Below, piece by piece: positions 1-11,500 of a stretch of DNA of 52,988 nt. The translations under genes were made by a program, and so were the position numbers. How positions within the stretch are numbered: the first letter of the stretch is position 1; each line of letters opens with the position of its first letter. Under the pieces are notes generated by a model. The model saw nothing but the letters and a program-made list of their open reading frames with translations. It made no database searches and had not been told where the DNA came from. Origin of the DNA: Kiritimatiellia bacterium (GTDB taxonomy: Bacteria; Verrucomicrobiota; Kiritimatiellia; RFP12; UBA1067); the NCBI GenBank assembly GCA_017450695.1, contig JAFSTA010000133.1:1-52988 (forward strand), given 5' to 3'.

Positions 1-1
1 G

Positions 2-1405
2 CAGGACATCACGCTGGAGAACACGGCGAACGACTTCGCGGGCGCGGTGAACGCGGACGGCGCGAACGTTTCGCTCAAGGATGCGAATGCGTTGACGCTC
101 GGCGACGTGACGGCGGCAGATGGAGCCGTCAAGGCGGAAACCGTGAACGGCGAAATTAAGGTGGACGGCACGGTCTCCGCCGCAAAGGTCGCGTCAACCG
201 TTACCGATGCAGGTAATGTCATGTTGACGGCCTCAAAGGGCGTGACGGTGAACGGCGGCGCGTCCGTGAGCGGAAAGAATACGACAGTGACTGCGAAAGG
301 TGGCGACATCACGGTCTCCGGGACGGTCAAGGGGACAGACAGTGCGACCGTGACGGCCTCAAAGGGCGTGACGGTGAACGGCGGCGCGTCCGTGAGCGGA
401 AAGAATACGACAGTGACTGCGAAAGGCGGCGACATCACGGTCTCTGGGACGGTCAAGGGGACAGACAGTGCGACCGTGACGGCCTCTAAAGGTGTGACGG
501 TTGGCGGTGCGGTTGACGGTGGAAAGACGGCGACTGTTACGGCGGAGGACGGCGACATCACACAAAGTAGTGGCGCATATGTCAAAGTCGATGATAAAGG
601 GTATGCTTCTGGTTCTTTGACCGGAACGATTAAGGCAGACGGGACAGTTACGCTAGAAGCCAGCGGAACAATCGGTGGTAACGCGAACGGAACTGACGGG
701 AGCGGAGACTACGTGGTCATAGACAGCGGTACTGTTAGTGCTCTTGCGAAAGACGGCGATGTTTCGATTGCTAGTGCTGGAAACAACAACTTGAGGGTAG
801 CTAGTGCGGTGGGTAGTACTGTGCGAATCTATACATTGGGAACATTGACCGCCGACGGAATCAAGGCATTTGACAAGACAATCGTGAGTGCGGGTACGTA
901 TGGTTCGACGGTGAACGCGGCATCGCTCGGTTCCACCCTGCAAGTCAACAATATCGCAGGGAATGGTAATGTGATCGCATCTTTCCAGACTGGTGGAAGT
1001 GTTCCGAAGGTGGTTATCTTGAACAATGGGGTGGTGAGCTTCATCAACGGCGCATTCGCGGGCGGCGATATTATGATGCAGGCGAGCTTGGGTGCCGCCG
1101 AAGCGTTTCCGGTGCAGACGCCCGAACTCAAGAGCGAACAGGGTATCTTCGGAACTCCAGTCTTCCTGCATGACCAGCTGGATGTTGCGAATCCGCTCGC
1201 GATCGGTGCGATTGACTTCATCCTGCAGGATCGCGCGGGACTCACGCTCGGTGCGGAATTCCCGAAAGACGCAGACCGCCAGGTCGATATCATCGGCCTC
1301 AGCCCGACGACCTCATACTGGTTTGGAATGGATGACCGGGAGAACAAGAAGAAGGCTCTTGAGCAGTCCGAGGACGTGAAGAAAGACAAGCAAAGCAAGC
1401 AGTAG
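2..1405 (+). CDS. Repeat-rich adhesin-like surface protein, C-terminal part (5' end outside window)
   Basis: The frame is open from the first bases of the window, so the GTG at 47 is internal and the gene begins upstream; 467 residues are visible. The visible protein is a run of short beta-strand repeats rich in V, T, G, A and D, resembling the stalk of filamentous-haemagglutinin-like adhesins. A 42-residue unit (VTASKGVTVNGGASVSG...) is present in two almost identical DNA copies with a 126-bp period (about 228-480), followed by a diverged third copy. The last 100 residues are non-repetitive and end in a lysine-rich tail (KKDKQSKQ). No autotransporter barrel, sortase motif or PEP-CTERM signal is visible at the C-terminus. 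A strong terminator follows. A role in surface attachment is inferred from composition only. Confidence 0.75.
   Translation, partial: QDITLENTANDFAGAVNADGANVSLKDANALTLGDVTAADGAVKAETVNGEIKVDGTVSAAKVASTVTDAGNVMLTASKGVTVNGGASVSGKNTTVTAKGGDITVSGTVKGTDSATVTASKGVTVNGGASVSGKNTTVTAKGGDITVSGTVKGTDSATVTASKGVTVGGAVDGGKTATVTAEDGDITQSSGAYVKVDDKGYASGSLTGTIKADGTVTLEASGTIGGNANGTDGSGDYVVIDSGTVSALAKDGDVSIASAGNNNLRVASAVGSTVRIYTLGTLTADGIKAFDKTIVSAGTYGSTVNAASLGSTLQVNNIAGNGNVIASFQTGGSVPKVVILNNGVVSFINGAFAGGDIMMQASLGAAEAFPVQTPELKSEQGIFGTPVFLHDQLDVANPLAIGAIDFILQDRAGLTLGAEFPKDADRQVDIIGLSPTTSYWFGMDDRENKKKALEQSEDVKKDKQSKQ
228..482 (+). repeat. 126-bp in-frame tandem repeat (2 near-identical copies)
   Basis: Two consecutive 126-bp units, each coding 42 residues and starting around 228 and 354, differ at only a few bases. 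A third, diverged partial copy follows at about 480. The near identity points to recent duplication or slippage in an adhesin stalk. Confidence 0.85.
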
Positions 1406-1415
1406 TTCGGATTCG

Positions 1416-1447
1416 CACCCGTCCCCGGTCAGGAGACGGGTGTTTTT
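1416..1447 (+). terminator. Rho-independent terminator after the adhesin gene
   Basis: The perfect 8-bp arms CACCCGTC (1416-1423) and GACGGGTG (1435-1442) are followed directly by TTTTT (1443-1447). It lies 10 nt after the adhesin stop and 15 nt before the PP2C start. The phosphatase is therefore either expressed by read-through or from a promoter overlapping this hairpin. Confidence 0.9.
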
Positions 1448-1462
1448 CGCAAGGAGTAATAG

Positions 1463-4400
1463 ATGTCGGTTTTCAATCATATCCGGTTTGCCGCCAAGAG
1501 CGACATCGGCAGGAAAAGAAAGAACAACGAGGACTCGTTCGGGATTTTCCCTGCATCTGGAATCTTTTGTGTGGCCGACGGCATGGGCGGTGGGGACGAC
1601 GGAGAGGTCGCCTCCGCAGCAACCGTGCGAGAAGTGCAGCGGTTCTGCGAGTCGCATCCGTTCCCGCGCCAGGTGACTTACACTCGGGAAGGAATTCTGT
1701 CGGGAATCCGTGCCAGCGTGAATTCTGCCTCTGCGTGGATATTCCGACGGGCGCGGGAGCGTGCTCTGAAAGGATGCGGTTCCACGTTCGTCGGGGTCGT
1801 ATTCGATGCCTCCCATCCGGATCAGGCCGTGGCGTTGCATGCGGGGGACAGCCGACTTTACCGGATTCGCGGGCGCACGATTCAGCAGGTGACAACGGAT
1901 CATTCGGCAGCGGAACTGATCGGGGCGAAGGATGAGAAGGACATCAATCCGATGTTCCGAGGGATGATTCTGCGCGCGGTCGGAATCCAGCCGTCGGTGG
2001 AACTTCAGATGACGGAGTTCCCCGTGCGCGAGGGGGATCGCATCCTAATTTGCAGCGATGGATTGTCGCGTATGGTTCCGGACAAGCAGCTGCTGGCACT
2101 GATTCGTGCGAACCTTTCGCTTGAAAATGCGGTAGACGCGTTGATTGCGGCGGCCAATGCCGCAGGGGGCGTTGACAATATCACGGTGGAGCTGATAGAG
2201 ATCGGGGCGTTGCCCGAAGCGCTTCCCGCGATTCCGTTGCCGACAACCGTCGCAACCGCCGCTGTTGCGACCGCGCCCGCGACGAGCGCTACGTGGACCT
2301 CGTCCAGCGGGGCGGAGACTTCGGAAACCGCCGGCGGGAACGGCACTCCACCCGATTCGGAATCCTCCGAAGATCTTTTTTCGGTCGGACCGACGACCGA
2401 TCCGGGCGGGGACGAGGAACAGACCGGATCGACGATGACGATTCCCGAAGCGGCGGATGATGATGATTCGACGGAAGACAATGCTCCCGCTACCCCCAAG
2501 ATGTTACGAGGGACGGTTTCCTCTTCTCGAAATCGCAGGTGGATCGGGTATTCGGCGGGGATTCTTCTTCTGTTAGGCGGGGTTGCCGGAACAGACTATT
2601 TCCTCCTTCGTAACGGCGGGAACGTCCCGGAAAATCCTGAAGCTCCTGCTACGACATCCGCATTGAAATTTCTGCACGAAAAGGAGTCCGCCGAAGCGGA
2701 GGCGGAGAAAACGGCAATCGAATTGGTGGAGACATTCCGTCTCGTCTCTGAAAGACACCTTTTGCTTGAGGTGGAGAAAGACTGGAGCCTCTGGCAGGAG
2801 AGATGGAGTTCCCGGCTTGACGCGGAAAAGTACCGGGGATTGAAGGAACAGGTGCTGGCTTCGAGGAACGAAGCGGAGAAACGGATTCTTCTGGGCGAGT
2901 GCGAAGAGTCGGTGGAAAAGTCGGTGACCGCATTCCTGCAGGTGCAGAACCGCACGGAACTGGCAAAGCTGGAATCCGACTGGAGGGTGTGGCGGACGAC
3001 GTGGAAAGCGAAGGTGGAGGAAACACGTTTTGCCGATTTCGACGGGAAGCTCAAGGCCGCCCGTGACACTGCGGAACAGCGGATTGCGGACGAGGAGAAA
3101 CGGATCGCGGAGGAGAAGGCAAAAGCGGAGACGGAACGGCTATTGGCGGAATGCAGAAAGGGCGCGGATGAATTGATTGACACATTCGGAAAGGCGAAGA
3201 CCCAAGAGACGCTTGACAAGGCGGTTGTCGCGCATACGGCTTGGCAAGAGGAATGGAAGGAGAGGGTAAGAGACAAGAAGGGGGCTTATGCCGCGCAGAA
3301 CGATCGAATCCAGACGGCGCATACCGCGGCGCAGAAACGGATTGAAGCAGAGCGCGTGTGTAAAGAGTCCGCAGAAGCGTTGGTTCGTGGTTTCCAGTCG
3401 GCGAAGAGCGATGCGCAGCTGAAGGAACAGGAGAACGCTTGTCGGAACTGGCGCAAGAAATGGGAGGGAAAGATTGACGAGAAAGCGTTTGACAATCTTC
3501 ACAAAACCATTCGTGAAATGCGTGATGAGATTGCCGAACGACTGGCGAATGAAGCTGCAATCGCGAGCCAAGAGGCAGAACGAAATCGGGCGAATGTCCG
3601 GAAGACATACGAACTGGCGTTGACGAATGAACCGGTGGAGCAACGCGGCAAACGGCTGGAGGACGCAAAGGAAAAGCTGGCCGCGTCGAAGGAGCGGTCG
3701 CTGTTCTCTGAAGCGGAGACGGAGCGGATGCTGGCGGAGATCGAAAGGCGGCGGTCATGGACGGTCGGCAAGATTGCCAATCGGACGGGAAATGCGGTGA
3801 CAGTCGACGGGACGAATATCGCGGCGGGCACGACCGCGACGGTTGTCTTCGAGAAGGGGACTTCATGGCCGGTGACGCGTAAGGGGTACGAACCAGGGAC
3901 GGTGAAGCGCGAGAGCCTGGACGGCAAGACGGTCACATTGGCGGACGACGCGTTCGTTCCGAGCGAGGTGACGGTGAAGCTTCCGGATGGGCTGGACGCG
4001 GGTGTTGTTTGCGAATTCGCCGGGACGGACGTGTCCGCATCGGGTATGGCGATGAAGCCCGGAAAGCACGTGTGCGCGTACCGCCGTGCAGGGTACGACC
4101 CACAGGAGGGGATCTCGTTTGACGTTGCGGTTGGCGCGACAGACGCACGGTTCCCGAAACCGGAAAAGTGGGTGGCGTCACCGGTGAATGTGACGATTCC
4201 GAAATTGGAATCGGGGGTGACGTGCGAGGTGGATGGAAGGGTACAAAAAGGGGGCGAGGTGTTTGCGCTTCGACTTGGAAAGAAGTATCCGTACACATAC
4301 CGCAAGGCGGGGTATGAAGATCAAAAGGGGGAGATTTCCGTTGAGGTAAACAAGCAGCTCGCGCTCCCCAAGCCGGGGACGTGGAAACCGGCGAAGACGG

Positions 4401-4924
4401 TAGAGAAATCGCTCACGTCACCGATGAAGAAACCGGAGCAAGCACCCGAAGGGAACCCGGTTGCGACGCAGAAACCAACACCGTTCCCGGTTGGGGAAAA
4501 AACGGTTTCGGGCGAGGTGGATGCGAAGAATACAGATGTAGAATGGAAAAAATTTGTGGACAGGTTCATCCGCAAGAAGGAGGCTTTTTTCGAGGTCTTG
4601 GCCACGGATATGAAGAATAGCCCGGAACTCCTGCAGAAGCTGTCATCCGCAGCCGAACGGCTTCATGCGTCCGCGAGGATTGATGAAGGGCAATGCGAGG
4701 AAATCTGGGAATTGTTGCGTGATGTCGTTTCTCTGGAGAATGAATATGCGGCTGCCGAGCTGGATTCCATCAGTGGCAATGAGGTGACCATGTCGAAATA
4801 TCGACGGATTCAGGACGCCTGTACGGAATTCTTTTCTGGAAAAGACGAAGGGACAGGGTCGAAGATTTCCCGCATGACGAAATTTGTCGAGTCGGTTACC
4901 AAGAAAGACCCCGCACAGAAATAA
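1463..4924 (+). CDS. Membrane-anchored PP2C-family Ser/Thr phosphatase with extracytoplasmic helical repeats and PEGA-like modules
   Basis: The 1153-residue protein has an N-terminal PP2C phosphatase (about 1-245) with metal-binding signatures NNEDS (E23, D24), DGMGG (D39-G43), CSDG (D199) and GGVDN (D238). An acidic, Pro/Thr-rich linker (about 250-355) leads to one membrane span (about 360-382). Outside the membrane are four W-rich helical repeats of about 62 residues (about 415-700), then PEGA-like beta modules (about 764-975) and a unique helical tail to 1153. AAGGAG at 1450-1455 sets the ATG at 1463. It should dephosphorylate Ser/Thr on cytoplasmic proteins under control of an external sensor. 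The next gene is a multi-kinase protein with the same ectodomain, so the two probably act as an antagonistic pair. The catalytic assignment is firm; the sensing role is inferred. Confidence 0.9.
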   Translation: MSVFNHIRFAAKSDIGRKRKNNEDSFGIFPASGIFCVADGMGGGDDGEVASAATVREVQRFCESHPFPRQVTYTREGILSGIRASVNSASAWIFRRARERALKGCGSTFVGVVFDASHPDQAVALHAGDSRLYRIRGRTIQQVTTDHSAAELIGAKDEKDINPMFRGMILRAVGIQPSVELQMTEFPVREGDRILICSDGLSRMVPDKQLLALIRANLSLENAVDALIAAANAAGGVDNITVELIEIGALPEALPAIPLPTTVATAAVATAPATSATWTSSSGAETSETAGGNGTPPDSESSEDLFSVGPTTDPGGDEEQTGSTMTIPEAADDDDSTEDNAPATPKMLRGTVSSSRNRRWIGYSAGILLLLGGVAGTDYFLLRNGGNVPENPEAPATTSALKFLHEKESAEAEAEKTAIELVETFRLVSERHLLLEVEKDWSLWQERWSSRLDAEKYRGLKEQVLASRNEAEKRILLGECEESVEKSVTAFLQVQNRTELAKLESDWRVWRTTWKAKVEETRFADFDGKLKAARDTAEQRIADEEKRIAEEKAKAETERLLAECRKGADELIDTFGKAKTQETLDKAVVAHTAWQEEWKERVRDKKGAYAAQNDRIQTAHTAAQKRIEAERVCKESAEALVRGFQSAKSDAQLKEQENACRNWRKKWEGKIDEKAFDNLHKTIREMRDEIAERLANEAAIASQEAERNRANVRKTYELALTNEPVEQRGKRLEDAKEKLAASKERSLFSEAETERMLAEIERRRSWTVGKIANRTGNAVTVDGTNIAAGTTATVVFEKGTSWPVTRKGYEPGTVKRESLDGKTVTLADDAFVPSEVTVKLPDGLDAGVVCEFAGTDVSASGMAMKPGKHVCAYRRAGYDPQEGISFDVAVGATDARFPKPEKWVASPVNVTIPKLESGVTCEVDGRVQKGGEVFALRLGKKYPYTYRKAGYEDQKGEISVEVNKQLALPKPGTWKPAKTVEKSLTSPMKKPEQAPEGNPVATQKPTPFPVGEKTVSGEVDAKNTDVEWKKFVDRFIRKKEAFFEVLATDMKNSPELLQKLSSAAERLHASARIDEGQCEEIWELLRDVVSLENEYAAAELDSISGNEVTMSKYRRIQDACTEFFSGKDEGTGSKISRMTKFVESVTKKDPAQK

Positions 4925-5513
4925 CGAATCGTTGGGAAAAGATATGGATCTACATTCCTCTGTTACCGGACAGCGAAGTTACTCTCACACGGAGGCGCGA
5001 GGATGCGTGGATTCAGTAGGTTTGTGGTGGTTTCTGATCTCTTTTTTAACTTGTCCGGGTAAGCATATTAAGCCGGGTAAGCGTGTCAAGCGAGGCACTT
5101 CGCGCCAGCTGAAAAGCGGGGAAGCTAAAAAGCTGAGAAGTGTGATTGAAATGGAGACAATGTTACCCTCGTGTACATTCCAGCGCGGTACGTGGGCGGT
5201 GAGCTTACGGCCCACTGCCTACTCTCCGCAGCCTCTCTTGATTCCCCCGTTTGGTGAAGGATCGACCACTTTTTTCCCGTTCGCAAACATAGCTTTCTCA
5301 TTCGGGGTAATTTCAAAATCCGTGCGCAGTGTTACTGGGGAAACTGCGGAAATCACGGAAAAAGGAACGGTCGCAGCTCGTTTGATTCCGTGCAAATCTG
5401 CGTATTCTGCGGTTTTGAAATTGTGTCATTTGAAGGCCGCCGTCACGGCACGTGAGGATACGCGGCTTCCCGAACGGGAACGGTGCCATAAACCCTGACC
5501 TGTACAATACCAG
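4925..5513. other. 589-bp gap between the phosphatase and multi-kinase genes
   Basis: No convincing gene is seen. A 204-codon frame starting at 4884 overlaps the phosphatase and has no family resemblance. The gap carries fragments of dispersed intergenic repeats: a degenerate 'cgcagaggcg' element near 4985-5010 and GGTAAGC-type units at 5057-5095 related to those at 15355, 21440 and 32270. A TACAAT -10-like box lies at 5503-5508, immediately before the kinase ATG. Whether kinase and phosphatase share a transcript is not decided by the sequence. Confidence 0.6.
5503..5508 (+). promoter_or_regulatory. Possible -10 box (TACAAT) of the multi-kinase gene
   Basis: TACAAT ends 5 nt before the ATG at 5514, so initiation from it would give an almost leaderless mRNA. 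No AAGGAG-like site precedes this ATG. No good -35 is visible, so this is tentative. Confidence 0.3.
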
Positions 5514-8500
5514 ATGGGAGAAAGAAAGGACAGGGGTGTTGGGGGATTTCGAATCCTCCAGGAGATACGGGGCGGTTCCGGATCGCAAGGGACGGTCTTT
5601 AAGGCCGTATGCGAGGAGGACCGGTACGGACTCGTCCCGGTCGGCACGGTTGTCGCGCTCAAAATCATGCCGGTGCAGGACGACGAGGGAGACCTCTGGC
5701 GCAAGCTGGAAAGGCGGACGCAGGAGCTTGTCCGCCTGCAACACCCGAACGTGGTCCGCTATTTCGGATGCTTTTCCGAACCCGGGGACTTCAACGACCT
5801 TCATGTCGTGGTCCTGGAGTTTCTGGACGGGAGGACGCTGAAACAGCTTTTGGCGGAGGATTTCAAGTCCGGGCTGGATGTCGATGTGGGCCTGAGGATT
5901 GTCCATTCGGCCATCACCGGACTGAATTATACAGTCCAGTCCGGGATTATCCACCGTGACATCAAACCGGGGAACATTTTCATCTGCGAAGACGGAACGG
6001 TCAAGCTGATCGATTTCGAGATCGCGCGTCAGGAGGGCGGGACGAGCGTTTCCGTTTCTGGAAACATACGGGGATCCTTCGATTACATGGCGCCGGACTT
6101 CACCGATCCGGAATTCCACGGGGACGTCCAGAGCGACGTCTTCTCGCTCGGCGTGGTGATGCACGAGGTGCTGACGGGCAAGACGCCGTACCAGCGGCTG
6201 CCCGGAGAGGAGAAACAGGCGAATTTCGCGTTCCTCGCCCGCTGGGCGAAATCAGGGGACGGGCAGGTCTCCAACCCGATTCACATCAGCAGCCGGATCA
6301 AGCGGCTGCTGGCGTACGCGGATGAGGTCCTTCTCCGCGCGCTTGCGCCGAGACGGGAGGAGCGGTATCCGGATTTCGCGGCTTTCCTCGCGGACTTCAA
6401 GAACATCCGTCTCCGGGACTTGAAGAACGGCGCGAACACCTACCGCATCCTGCAATATATCGGCAAGGGCGGTTTCGGGGAAGTGTACAAGGCGCGTTTC
6501 CGTCAGACCGGACAACTGGTGGCGGTGAAACATCTGCTGAAGACATCTTACGCAGATCGGTTTACTCGCGAGGCGCGTACGCTGATGAAACTGCGCGATC
6601 CATGCTTCGTCCAGTTCGTTGATTTCTTCCACATTGGGAACGAAAGTAACGTCAATGTCTTTCTCGTCATGGCGTTTCTGGATGGGATGCCCGGAAACTC
6701 CCTGCGTGACGCGATCCGGGAATCAGGGGAGGGATTGCCGCAGAAAGACGTGTTTCTTGCGTTCGAGAGGTATTCGTACGGGTTGGGCCTGATGCACCAG
6801 CAGGGGATCTACCACCGCGACATCAAGCCGTCCAACCTCTATTATCCGAGGGGGAATCCCGAAAAATCGGCAATCATGGACTTCGGAATCATCCGTGACA
6901 TCCATGGGACGCAGACGAAGGACGGCGGGGTTCCGGGAACATACGACTATATGCCGCCCGAGGTGATTCTCCCGAACAACCGAGGCGACGCGAAGATGGA
7001 CATTTTCGCGTTGGGATTGTGCCTGTACGAGGCGTTGACAGGGAAGACGGGGTATCCGAGACTTCCGGCGGGGAATGCAGCACTGCGGGCTTTTTTTGAG
7101 CGGGCGAAAAGCGGGGAACCGCCGGTTTTCGACGATTTGAGGGTTCAAGGAGAACCTGACGTTCTCGCCCTGCTCCGCGACATGACCAACCCGTCGGCCG
7201 ACTTGCGCGAGGGAGAAATCCGCCGGATCATGTTGCGGCTACAGAAGCTGGCGATGAGAGCTGGCGCAGGAAAAGGAAAGATGCACCGATCCGATGATCT
7301 GATCGAGCCAGTCACGTCGAATGAGCCGCCTACGGAAGAGACAAATCCCGTTCATATTCCTGTAATCGGCGGATTCGAGGTACGGGCGCAAGTCCACAAC
7401 GGTTCGGGCGGCACGGGGACGGTCTATGAAGCTGTTTGCGTGAACGATTCCTCTCACCTGGTTTCGGTGGGGAAGCGGGTCGCTCTCAAGATTATGCCGG
7501 ACCGCGGCGACACGAAAGGCTTGTGGCCGAAGATTCAGAAGATCGCGGACGCGCTGGTGCGGCTGCGGGATCCGAATGTCGTCCGCTATTACGGTTGCTT
7601 TCAATATTCTGATACATACGGGCGCTACCATGTAGTCGTGCAGGAACTTCTGGAAGGCAAGAGCCTGAGGGAAATTTTCGAGGAACGGCGAGAGAAATCC
7701 CTCCCCTGCCTGGATGTGGAACATACCCTGAAGATCATTCGCGCAACCATTCAAGGATTGCGGGCAACGACGCAAGCGGGCATCATCCACCGCGACATCA
7801 AACCGGGAAATATTTTCATCTGCGACGACGGGAGTGTCAAGGTAATCGATTTCGAGATCGCGCTGCAGGAAAATCCGGACGGTACGGCGTCTACGACCAC
7901 TGGTAATGACAGCATGAAGGGGTCATGGAATTATATGGCTCCGGACTTTCTCCGCGAAGGATTCCGGGGAGATGTCAAAAGCGACATCTTCTCCCTGGGC
8001 GTGGTTTTATATGAATCGCTGGCGGGTAAACTCCCCCATGACCGGGTTGGAGACCTGGGGGAATTTCTCAGACTGTGGGAGGGGGTTGTCGATGGCGGAA
8101 AAGAGAGCCCGATTCATATCGATGAACGAATCGAAGGTTTGTTGGAAAACGGTCATGGCTTTTTCGAGTCCGCACTCCATTGGGACCGGAAGCTGCGTTA
8201 TCCGGATTTCGAGAGCTTTGAACGAGACCTCAGGCTCCGGGAACTGAAAAATGGGAAATACACATACCGGATCTTGCGTTATGTCGATCATGGCGGATAC
8301 GCAACGGTCTATGAGGCAAAACGGATTGATACCCATGCCCAAAAAATAATTGAAGCGCATGTGGCGGTCAAGCAACTCGACAATGTGTCTGCTATAAAAA
8401 AATTCGAGCAAGAAGCCCGCACGATGATGGATCTGTACGGGGACGAGCGCTTTACACGGTATATCGATTTCTTCCAACCCCCATTGGGATCGGGCAGAGG

Positions 8501-11500
8501 GTTTCTCGTCATGGAGTTTCTGGACGGGATGCCCGAAAACTCCTTGCGCGGGGCGATCAAAAGGAGTAGAGCCGGATTGCCGCCCCGAGATGTTTTCCTC
8601 GCCTTCGCACGATATGCCAGCGGGTTGCGTGTGTTACATAAAAGAGGAATTATCCATCGCGATATCAAACCGAGCAATTTATATTATCCGGCAGGACATC
8701 CCGAAGAATCCAAAATCATGGATCTGGGTATCGTCCGCGATGTTGATGCAACCGGAACTCCGACCCCTGGAGCTTGCGGAACTCCTGACTACATGCCAGC
8801 CGATAGCCTAGAAAATCGCGATGATAAAAGTAGGGATATCTTTGCGTTGGGACTGTGCCTGTACGAGGCGTTGACAACAAAACCTGGGTATCCGAGGTTG
8901 AAAAACAACCGGTTCTACCTAAATTGGTTGAAACAAAGGAAAAAAACTCCCGTTTTTGAAGATCCAAGAGTTCGCAAAAACACAAGGCTTCTTGGACTCC
9001 TTCAACAGATGACGAATCTTGACGCAAAGAAACGTGGGACTGCTGAAGATGTTTACCAAGCATTGCGCGAACTTGCGGTTACGGAGGGGGTGAAGGAAGA
9101 ATATCTTCGGCCATTGGACGAACCGAAAAAAGACGTATTGCCCATCGTGATACCGTCCCGTCCCAGCCCGCCGGACAATCAAGATCCAAATATCACCGTT
9201 ACGATTGATAGCCATCCAGATCAAACACCAGTTCGTTTCCGCAAGTGGGCGCTTGTCGCAGTACTTGTGATTGCGGTTTCGGGAGTTTGTATTGGTACCG
9301 TAGTTGGTGTTTCCTCCTTTCAGGCAAAACGTGCCGAAAAAGAAAAAGACGCGATTGTATCGGAGTACAAACAGTTGGATGCCCCCCAAAAAATTCGGGA
9401 CGTGGATCGCAAGAAAGACAAATGGGAACGAACGTGGAATCCGCTCTTGGCGGGATGGGTGAGAAAAATCCCCCGCAAAAAATACGATGCATGGGTGAAC
9501 GATCTTGCTATGTCTCAAGAAACGTGCCGCGACCGTCTTACGAAGGTGACGGAAGAGGAGCAGGCGGAACGGGATACGAAAGAACTTGTCGAAGATTTTC
9601 TGGGAGCGAAGAATCGTGCGGAGTGGGAAAATGCGGAGGCACGAAAGAAAGAGTGGGGGAAAAAATGGAGTTCCCAGATTGATGCGGAGAAATACAAAGA
9701 GCTGTTGAAGCTTGTGCTGGACGCTAGAAATAAAGCAGATGCCAGAATCAAGATTGTTGAGGCTTCCAACGCCTGTGAAGTGTTAGTCGAAGATTTCGGA
9801 GAAGTCAGAGGCGAAGAAGGATTCAAGCAGGTAAAGGCAAGGTGGGAAGCGTGGCGTAAGGACTGGAACGGGAAACTGGCTGATGCGAAATATGCCGAAC
9901 TAGACGGGAGGGTTCAGTATGCGAGTGATGCAGCAGAGTCGAGGCTGAGGCAGGTAAAGCAATGCGACGAAGCCAAGAAACAATTGATCGATGCGTTCCA
10001 GTCGGCCGCTGATCGTGGCGCACTGGAAAAGGCGTACGCTGACTGGAAAGCGTGGCAGACCGCGTGGAAGGAGAAAGTGGATCAAACAATCTACATCGAA
10101 ACCAACGGGCGGATCAAAGAGGCGCGTGACGCGGCCGAGAAACGAATCTTGGAGACCGAATGCAGGGTGGCTGCTGATTTTGTGATTAAATCTTTCCGGA
10201 ACGCGGAAAACGCCGATGACGTAAAGAAGGCGAAAGCCTACTGGGATACGTGGGGAAAGCGGTGGAATGGAAAGATCGACGGGGAAAGGTTCAACGGTTT
10301 CGATCAAGACATCAGGATTGCGTGTGAGGCGGCGGAGATCAAAATCGACGAGGGAATCCGGAAACTCGCGAGGGCGTGTGAGGAGCGAGTCAATCAAATC
10401 GTGAATCGGTTTGCGGCCGCCGAAAGCCGTCAGGATCTTCAAGCGGCGGTAGCGGAAGAGCAGCGCTGGCGGGACGAGTGGAAAGCGAAAATCGACGAGA
10501 GAGTGGTCAACGACTTCTACCAGAAACTGGAAGCGGCTCATGAAGAGGCGGAACTCCGGCTTGATTCGGCGGATGCCGTTGCCGAATCTAAAGCGATTAT
10601 CGCGATTTTCAAAGCGGTTCAAACCGTCGAGGGCTTGGACAAGGCGGATGACGAAAAGCAAGCGTGGGAAGAGAAATGGTCGAAGAAACTTGGAATCAAA
10701 GGAAAAGAAAAATATACTGAAATAGCCAAAGATATCCAAGATGCGTGTGACGCGGCGATGGTACGTATCAAAAAAACTGAGGACGAGTGCCGAAAAACGG
10801 CAGAGGAGTTGCAGCAAGCTTTCCGCGGTGTAACGACAGCCGACGATCTTGCGGTTCAGGATCAGAAATTCCGGGATTGGCAGAAGGTCTGGCGGGGGGC
10901 GGTATCGAGAAACACGTATGACGTATGCGAGCGAAGCATCGCCAAGGAACAACAAGAAAAGGAAAAGCAAATACTCGATGAACAGTTGAGGAATTGCAGA
11001 GAATCCGTTGCGAAACTGGTTGCCGAATTTGAGAAGGTCAAACTACGCGATGAATTGACACAGCTGGAAAACGCATGGAAAGCATGGCAGGGGGCATGGA
11101 AAGGAAAGGTGGACGAAAAAATCTACGCCCAGCTCGACAGAAGCATCCAGACGGCTCGCGATGATGCGGAAGGGCGTATACAGAACACCGCCGACTGTAC
11201 GGTTGAGGCGAACGGATTAATCGGCGCTTTCCGCAGAACGGAGAACAGGACGGATTTAGAAGAGGCGGACAAGAGATACCAGACTTGGCAGGATGCGTGG
11301 AAAGATAGGAAGCTTGTAGCGGATACGTATGTTGCGTGGAAAGAACGCATCCAAGTCGAACGCGCCGCCGCCGAGCGCCGGATTGCATTGCGGGAGGCGA
11401 AAGAGGCTGCGGACGGACTGGTGGCGATTTTCGGCAAGGTAGAGACAACTGCGGAACTGGAAGTTGCCGACAAAGATTACCGCACATGGCAGAATGTGTG

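Noticed and set aside
4884-5498. 204-codon frame between phosphatase and kinase
   Set aside because: It overlaps the phosphatase end, has no Shine-Dalgarno sequence, no family resemblance and is built partly from intergenic repeats.
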